Source: Agrocybe praecox
Taxonomy: Eukaryota; Basidiomycota; Agaricomycetes; Agaricales; Agrocybaceae
DNA length: 64,000 nt
Reading direction: 5' to 3'
Assembly: GCA_964017145.1 (NCBI GenBank)
Contig: OZ024846.1
Coordinates: forward strand, 1,364,001-1,428,000
Part shown: piece by piece, positions 57,677-64,000 of the stretch
Numbering within the stretch: position 1 is the first letter of the stretch
Layout of the letters: every line of letters begins with the position of its first letter
Made by a program: the position numbers and the translations under genes
The notes under the pieces: generated by a model
What the model saw: only the letters and a program-made list of their open reading frames with translations
Told to the model about the DNA's origin: nothing
Databases searched by the model: none

Positions 57677-58583
57677 GTGTTCGGCTTGCAACGCGTACAA
57701 TACGATCCACTCGGAGAGCTCTGCGACATCGTATTTTCTGACTCTCATTCTCTCTCCTTCCTCGACGTTAAGTACCTCTTCCTTCATAAAATTCTAAATT
57801 TAAAGCTTTTTATGGAGGATGTCCTCGAAAAGATTGACATTAACTTTCACAGGATCCTCCCATGCAATAAACACACGATTATCAACTCCATGAAGACGGT
57901 CTTTATTTGAGACCTCGACAGGGTGAAAGAAGAATTCGGCATCATAGAAAAACTCGCTCTCGAGCATGGCCTATACCTCGAAACTTCCGACGCCTACTTC
58001 ATGTTCCGGTGTCAGCGTGCTGTCGACGACTTCATCAAGTTACGATGGTCCACTCATTCAAGTATTTCCCTGACGATGTACGATGACGCCTACAACGAAG
58101 GCATGTCCGAATACAAGACGGAAACTCGGATCCAAGAAGCGACCACGCAGGCTCCGACTGTTCAGATTTCTCTTTTCACTGCCATCCCCATCCTTCGACC
58201 CTGCTTTCTACAACCCTTCCGACATCTTGGAATAAATTTCCTGTCTTACGACGCCGACACTTTTGATCGCTCTCTATTTATACACAATGGGGACTCTCAT
58301 CCTCAGCTAATCAAGAACCTACCCGCACAAGTGTCCTCGAAAATCCATCCAGCAAATGGACGAAATCGACTTATATTTGGACGCCGAAGTTAGAGCCGAA
58401 AGGATGTCCGGGCCTTTCTCCAAACAGGAGGCTGAGCGCATTTGCGTGGACCATTCCAATCCTCTCCTCTCGTTGTTGCAGTCCAACCCCAAGGGCAGGG
58501 CGAACTCGGCGAGATGCGAACCTGTCGCCACCTCGAATTCGACTAAGCTCATCGACAGCTCGTGTCGCGGGTATTGCAAGTAA
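57677..58583 (+). pseudogene. Degenerate retroelement-like ORF fragment
   Basis: Open stretches in more than one frame can be read but do not form one intact gene. A 156-codon frame (57923-58393) has EFGIIEKLALEHGLYLETSD and VDDFIKLRW. Beginning about 58370 another frame reads AERMSGPFSKQEAERIC. After a +1 shift near 58445 it continues GPFQSSPLVVAVQPQGQGEL and MRTCRHLEFD, then stops. That last block resembles the segment just before the RT domain in polyproteins of basidiomycete retroelements. No RT core follows, so this is a truncated, frameshifted remnant. The family match is from memory and moderate. Confidence 0.45.
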
Positions 58584-58670
58584 TATATCCTCTTTGAAGA
58601 GCCTGTTACTCACCTCTACCCTATACCGAGAGTCTATGACACACTCTCTCCTGGCCTCATTACGCCCGCG

Positions 58671-59090
58671 TTCGACCATCGAGTCGTTTGCCTATACCTC
58701 TCGCGTTCGACCATGTCGTTCGCCCATATCTCTCGTGTTCGACTATGTCGTTCACATATCGCATTCGACCATATCGTTCGCCTGTATCTCTCGTGTTCGA
58801 CTATCGTTCGCCTATCGCGTTCGATCATGTTGTTCACATATATCTCTCGTGTTCGTCTATGTCGTTCGCCTATATCTCTCATGTTCGACTATCGTTCGCC
58901 TATTGCGTTCGACCATGTTGTTCACCTCTCGCGTTCGACCATGTCGTTCACCTATATCTCTCGCATTCGACTATATCGTTTGCTTATACCTCTCGCGTCT
59001 GACTATTCGTTCGCTTATACCTATCGTGTTCGACTATGTCGTTCGCTTGTACCTATTGTTTTCAATCATCTTGTCCTCTTATACCTATAA
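58671..59090. repeat. 32-bp minisatellite, about 12 degenerate copies
   Basis: The consensus unit is TTCGACTATGTCGTTCGCCT followed by ATATCTCTCGTG. Most units are 32 bp; some are shortened to 24 or 26 bp by loss of an internal block. It produces long open frames in all three plus-strand frames and also on the minus strand, because the unit has few stops and its length is not a multiple of three. These frames should not be taken as genes. Confidence 0.9.
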
Positions 59091-59252
59091 TATATATCTC
59101 ATCGAGCCTTTTGCTCATATCATATTCTTCCTTTCAGGTCTCTATGGATCCGCCCGGGACTCAATTGTGCACATTGGACATCGAGAAGTTTCATTAAACT
59201 TGCCAGTCCTAGCTTTCCTCTCCAAACAGATCTGACTGACAAACACATCTTA

Positions 59253-61598
59253 TCATCCTCTAGGTATACCAGCAGTAACATCTGGGTGTGTCTCCGCGAT
59301 CATCTGCAGTAAATCTATTAGACAGTTACTCTGAATCGGATGCAAAGCATAAATAATTACCGCGAACAAGGCGGGAGCCCTGATTGCCAAAACATGGGGA
59401 TCTTCCCCAAGGCCGACAAGACTAGCGTCGGGTCTTAGTGATGAGTTTCTGGGATACGTGAGAGATAGTTACATGGTGGAGACTCCGGCTTCGATTGCAG
59501 ATGACATTGTCATGGCTGCACAGGGATATTAGCACATGATTCAAGTAAAGACGGGACTCGAATCAGGACTTACAGCAGACCATGCCAATCAAAAATGCGA
59601 AAAAAGTGACCGGTGCGGTATATTGGCCCCCTACATTATATGAAGGCGCAGTGACTTACAGTGAATCCTATTTAGTCTGTGCTCATGGGTATACCAATGG
59701 AAAAGCTCACATCTCAGGTATAGATATCCGAATAAAGAGCACAGCACTCCGATGGCATAGGCTCCCCACATCAAGACTTTTCAAAGAGATTAAAAGAAGT
59801 CAAAAGAAGTTATGCCGATACTTACTCGTTCCGACTAAGGAGTCATTGACAAGTGCATCGGCACCTAGCTGTGATTTCAGCATCGTGTAATTTAAAGTCA
59901 TCAATAAAGGCGAACCTCTGGCTTTGAACAGACTCCAAGTATCTTTGGCTGCTGGAATATATGCTTTCCCATACAGGGCTAAGGAAAAGCAAGCATTTAA
60001 AAATAAGTCCAAAAATTGCAATGCAAGTCGCTTACCGATCTCAATATACGCGTATCTGTTGAAATACTTGACAAGCCTTTCAATGATACCCATAAAACAG
60101 GCGGAACAATATACGAAGCACATTAAAATGACTATAGATTGACGTATCCAGTCAGAGAGCAAGTAAAAAGAAGAATAAGTTTGAACCTACGATTTCCATC
60201 ATGCTTAGCAATATTTTGTTGAACGGCAGTGGAAATTACATTAATAACTTCCATAATAGTAACGATCAATGAGCCAACGGCAATTGAACCCAGTGAAAGG
60301 GTAGATGCACGTTTAAACGCGGAGAGGGTGGGATGCTTGGGCTGCCAAAATTAACATAGATATATAAGGACACATTTTTACTTGTCAACCAACTGGACAA
60401 TACATACCATTTCTCCAAGGTCACGAGAGCCGAAATAATACCATGATCCATAGGGACCTCCAGCAAGGGTGGCCACAGCAACATTTCCAGTAACTTGTGA
60501 CGTCCACAGGAAAGAAAAGGTCTCGTAGAAAATCAAACCCGCGACCTTGCCGCTTGAGCAGCTTGATCCGGTCTCACAAGCTGGACGACAGAATGAAAAA
60601 ACGGAGAAATTATTAAAATTGGTACCGCTTACAAGGGCTTCCCGGAGTCCACTTTGAATACGTCGCTATAATGGTGAACGTGTACCACCTGTTCAGGATG
60701 TCAGAATGGTAAACAGGGACGGCAAAGCTGGTCTACAGACACAGATAGAGCTGCTTGAATGAACAGGGCGGCAAATGCCACAGCATAGACACTAGTATGA
60801 TGCTTGGAAACGTCCATGACCACTTGAAGAAGTAAAGAAGCCAAAGGTATATGCGATATAAACCCGGCGTAGAATACCATAGAACCGAGAGCCATGAAAA
60901 GGAATGGAACCGCGCCAGCTGAAGAAAGGATATCGATGAGCAAACAACAAATAAAATAATAGTTTGTAGAACGTACCCGCGTACTTTGTAATGAAAAAAT
61001 AGACACAGATACCGCTGCGAAGTAAGGTTAAACGTTAGTTTACCTCTCAGTGGTCGTATAGACCTACATGTTCAGTGCGACGGTGAGAACTAATGTTATG
61101 TGCATGATTGTTTTCGTGAATATGCGTATCAACATGAGATATGTCACCGACAACAGCACTGCAGCTGCGGCAATGAGGAGAAGAAGGTAAACGGTACTCC
61201 TGGGCGCATATATCAGAATGAGTATTGGAATAATGGGCTATATCGCACCTATTCAATGTCACAGCAGTGCCAGATTGACCTCCACCTTTACCCAGTCCGC
61301 CTCCCAGCCCGCCTTGCGATATCCATATATGAAGTGCCATTCCTGATAGTGCCGCATAACCAAGCAGCTGTATAACTAGACTTATAAAATTTGGATATAA
61401 GCATCGGGCCCTAGATGAACTTGCCTGGAGAACGAAGAATATCAGAAAAATGGGATCGTTTATGGTCTTATTGGGTTTGAAGCGCCCGCCCTCATAGGGG
61501 TCGTTGACGTCACTGGAGCCTCGATAGAGAGTTTGATTCGGTGGAACATTATATGGTTCCACATAGTTTGCAGTAGGTCCAGGATTTGGTTGATACAT
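59253..61598 (-). CDS. PNS1: Choline-transporter-like membrane protein (PNS1/CTL family)
   Basis: About fifteen short minus-strand exons chain from ATG 61598 to TGA 59253 (about 498 residues, normal for fungal Pns1). The family core is clear: TGNVAVATLAGGPYGSWYYF, STLSLGSIAVGSLIVTIMEV, VKYFNRYAYIEIALYGKAYI, AAKDTWSLFKARGADALVND and SAIEAGVSTILVGLGEDPHV. About ten membrane segments are visible. The soluble N-terminus is Pro/Gly/Tyr-rich. CTL proteins are membrane transport proteins; choline transport is shown for animal members, while yeast Pns1 is not essential and its substrate is open. The first intron may start with GC (CAG|GCAAGT...ACAG), which removes 19 residues. Near 59640-59720 one joint is less sure. 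It lies between the two direct repeats yet seems intact. Confidence 0.85.
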
Positions 61599-61828
61599 CA
61601 GTGCCAGCCGTTGTGTATGATACTACTTTGTGGCTGAGTTGAGAAAGAGCTCAGCTTCATTGCACCAATGGTTTCACTTATTTATGCCAGCTATCAAAGG
61701 ACAGATACTACGAGGCGACGATCAGACATTGGTTGATATAGTCCTGATGAACAGAAGTGGAAGGCGTTATGGCTGATTTTGACAGATATGACCCTATTAA
61801 TGAAACGAAAATGTCACGGGCCCCCGGT

Positions 61829-62170
61829 CCCTGTATATATGGCGTGGGCAAATGTCAGAAACCTATGCCGTTCCGTATCACCGAACCTGTGTACTTACTT
61901 GGACCTTCTTTCCCATCTCGAAGCTTAGTTCAATTACTTATTAAGACCGGTATAGACTCAATGACTATACTCCAAGTCCATCTTAGCTAAAACTAAAAAA
62001 AGATATGCCAAGTCAGAAATAGGCGCCCTTGTGACCTTTGACTTTCCGGAATCTTGTCCCAGATCAAAATGGCCAACCCTTGACCCTTGCTCAAGAACTT
62101 GAGTCCCGAGGGAGAGGGTGACTCGTGCGTCCGGGTAAGACACCCACAGCTGCGCAAACGGCAGGAGCAT
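61829..62170 (+). repeat. Dispersed direct repeat, copy B (~340 bp)
   Basis: Same orientation and about 90% identity by eye to 57252-57610. It starts CCTGTATATATGGC and ends GGCAGGAGCA. Sequence left and right of the two copies differs, so the repeat ends are fairly well defined. It sits about 230 bp upstream of the PNS1 start codon. Confidence 0.8.
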
Positions 62171-64000
62171 GACACATTTTACGTACAGCGGTAGTAGTAG
62201 CAGGAAGTTTGTGTCTATTTTTCTTTTCCAGGCCCCCGGCTATGCTCCCATGCGAAGATCCCCAGATGCTTAATTCTTTTGTCATAATGACTCTTGGATA
62301 TTTTGAGTTTTTAAGTTTCTAGAAAATAATTGTTCAGAGCCGACGTCGGATGTGTTTGGTTGGGCCGATGTCAGCAGGCTGCTACTAGTACATTGGGGGC
62401 TGAATAAGACAGTATGTGTTGTTGCTATAGGACTTTTCATGGAACTCGAGTTGTATGACAGTCATGTTGGAGAGCTTTCAGAGATAAGAATATATATAAC
62501 AATCTGATGGATAAGATAGTGGATTAGGACCAGGAAGTTCTGTGTCTGTAGGCCTGCTGCCATAGCGACATATACAACGTCCCTCTCTAAATAAACGATC
62601 CGGGTCTTGGGATTGCGGTTTCCATTACTTGTAGAAGATACCTGGAAAGTGGTACGGTCGGGTTAATTCGAGTGAGTTAAGGGCACGCGCACCATTGCGC
62701 AGTCGTTCGCCACAGTTCTCCCGGATGTACGAGTAACATAATACATTCGGGAGAGAAACAATCAGACCTTCGCTTGGAAACTTGAAACGAAGACTTCATG
62801 ACATTGCCTCTGGACCGCAACACGCGGTACTAGCCATGGAATAGAGTGGCTTTAAATGAGCACTGCAAGATATTTCATTGCCATTGAACTTCAGGGGCAG
62901 TACACATGCGGTTCCATTTGTAGAAGAAACGCATTCGAAAGCGTTGGTACTAAGGCTGTTGGCTCATATCGCGTCGCATGTAGAGCAGTAATACCGTTCT
63001 AAATCTGCAATAAAATTAAATGGCAGTGAATTGCTGATTTAGACCGAAAACCACTGCCTCCGGCTCTCGGGGGAGTAGATACTAGAGTACGAAACATTTC
63101 TCTATTGACCACTCATTTGACCGAGAGGGGCTACTATACCAAATCGCATCGCGCCGCTTCATGACCTATTCAGATTCCAGTAATTGGGACAGTACTGCTA
63201 CTCGTATCCAGGACACTTTCCGGATGTTGGTCCACATAAGGATTGGGCTGCACATAGCACATAGCTATATTGAGAATGTATGTATAGGATTTTCTCACTG
63301 AACGGTACGTTCGGTCCATTTAAATTACAAATGCGTGGCATGGCATGTAGCATGTAAAGCAACAGATGTAACCGAAGCCTTGGTTTGGTAGCGAGGGACA
63401 TTATGTAACCACAAAGGTCACTGGAGAACTGGGATAGAATGACATACTAATAGTGGACGGACTTCCACGGGATTCAAGGTTTGACAGTAATAGTATATAA
63501 TATGATGTGGATGCACTAAGAGTACAGATCGTGTAGCACTGGCAGTGTATGGCAGTGTACCTACCGGCGGCGATGGAGAAAGCTTCGTTTTCCCAGCTCT
63601 AGATATTTGAAGCGATACTAGCTATGTATAAACGTCAGCATTATCATGTGTTATCGATGATTGGCGCATACACACGCGCATGCTGTGCAGTAAGACATGC
63701 TTCGGGAAGAAGAGAAAACTCCTGATCGACATTCAACATCAGAAGATGCACTTTAGATTGGCTTAACCTAATTTTCAAAATGGGCCAACTTTAAGCGCCC
63801 AGTGATACATAACATTCCGGTAACTGGACATCTCCGCTAGTATAAATAGAATTAATTTATATGTGCCGGGGGCGGTGTTTTCTAATCACGCGTTGTGGTA
63901 TTATTAGCGAGTGGGAAGTACTGCGATTGAAAGAGGAAATAATCGATATTGGGGTATGCGGGGTATGTATTTGAATGAGGCTATGTACGACATAGTATAT
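62171..64000. other. No recognisable gene
   Basis: Only frames below 70 codons, none with recognisable content. Base use resembles the first 3.4 kb of the window. No tRNA, long repeat or exon chain seen. Confidence 0.5.

Noticed and set aside
58594..59235. 213-codon open frame as a secreted or membrane protein gene
   Set aside because: It is an artefact of the 32-bp minisatellite, which keeps all forward frames open; there is no conserved sequence outside the repeat.
57252..62170. A single LTR retrotransposon with the two direct repeats as LTRs
   Set aside because: The DNA between the repeats carries an apparently intact host PNS1 gene on the minus strand and no gag-pol order.

Overview
This window is nuclear DNA of a filamentous basidiomycete, most likely an Agaricomycete. 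The evidence is dense genes broken by many 50-60 bp introns with GTRNGT donors, very short exons, moderate GC, intergenic gaps of a few hundred bases, and the gene content itself. About 21 protein genes and one tRNA can be supported. I rebuilt most genes by chaining exons by hand with matching phase at every junction; positions are by eye, without alignment software.

Layout. 1-3.7 kb has no recognisable gene and ends in a minus-strand tRNA-Arg(CCG). 4.4-11.5 kb carries a PMC1-type Ca2+ P-type ATPase and the nuclear pore/mRNA export WD40 protein Rae1/Gle2. 11.7-19.6 kb is a minus-strand block with a cytochrome P450, the sterol C-5 desaturase ERG3 and a DUF1295 / steroid-reductase-like membrane protein. 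20-24 kb has an AT-hook plus SANT-like protein with a polyQ tract, and the GARP subunit Vps51. 24.7-36.3 kb is a compact housekeeping block: a YIPF6-like Golgi protein head-to-head with proteasome ATPase Rpt2, a divergent casein-kinase-1-like kinase, two proteins of unknown function, and the transcription elongation factor Iws1/Spn1.

38.5-41 kb holds a large disordered Ser/Pro-rich protein, followed by a pyrimidine-rich non-coding stretch. 43.8-54.9 kb has a small membrane protein (probably mitochondrial), a TPR protein, a periplasmic-binding-protein-like (Ca3427/THI5-like) protein, the complete 25-exon telomerase reverse transcriptase gene (TERT), a glutathione peroxidase and a C2H2 zinc-finger protein. 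55.3-57.1 kb encodes a Med25/PTOV-like protein. 57.2-62.2 kb is disturbed: two direct ~350 bp repeats bracket a retroelement-like remnant, a 32-bp minisatellite and an intact PNS1/choline-transporter-like gene. 62.2-64 kb shows nothing recognisable.

The most notable items are TERT; two genes whose first coding exon is only the ATG (Rpt2, Iws1); coding microexons of 17, 20, 23 and 24 nt; two candidate GC-AG introns; and the repeat-bracketed 57-62 kb region. The genes do not form one pathway. The only possible functional grouping is ERG3 with the DUF1295 protein and the P450, which could all act on sterols or lipids.
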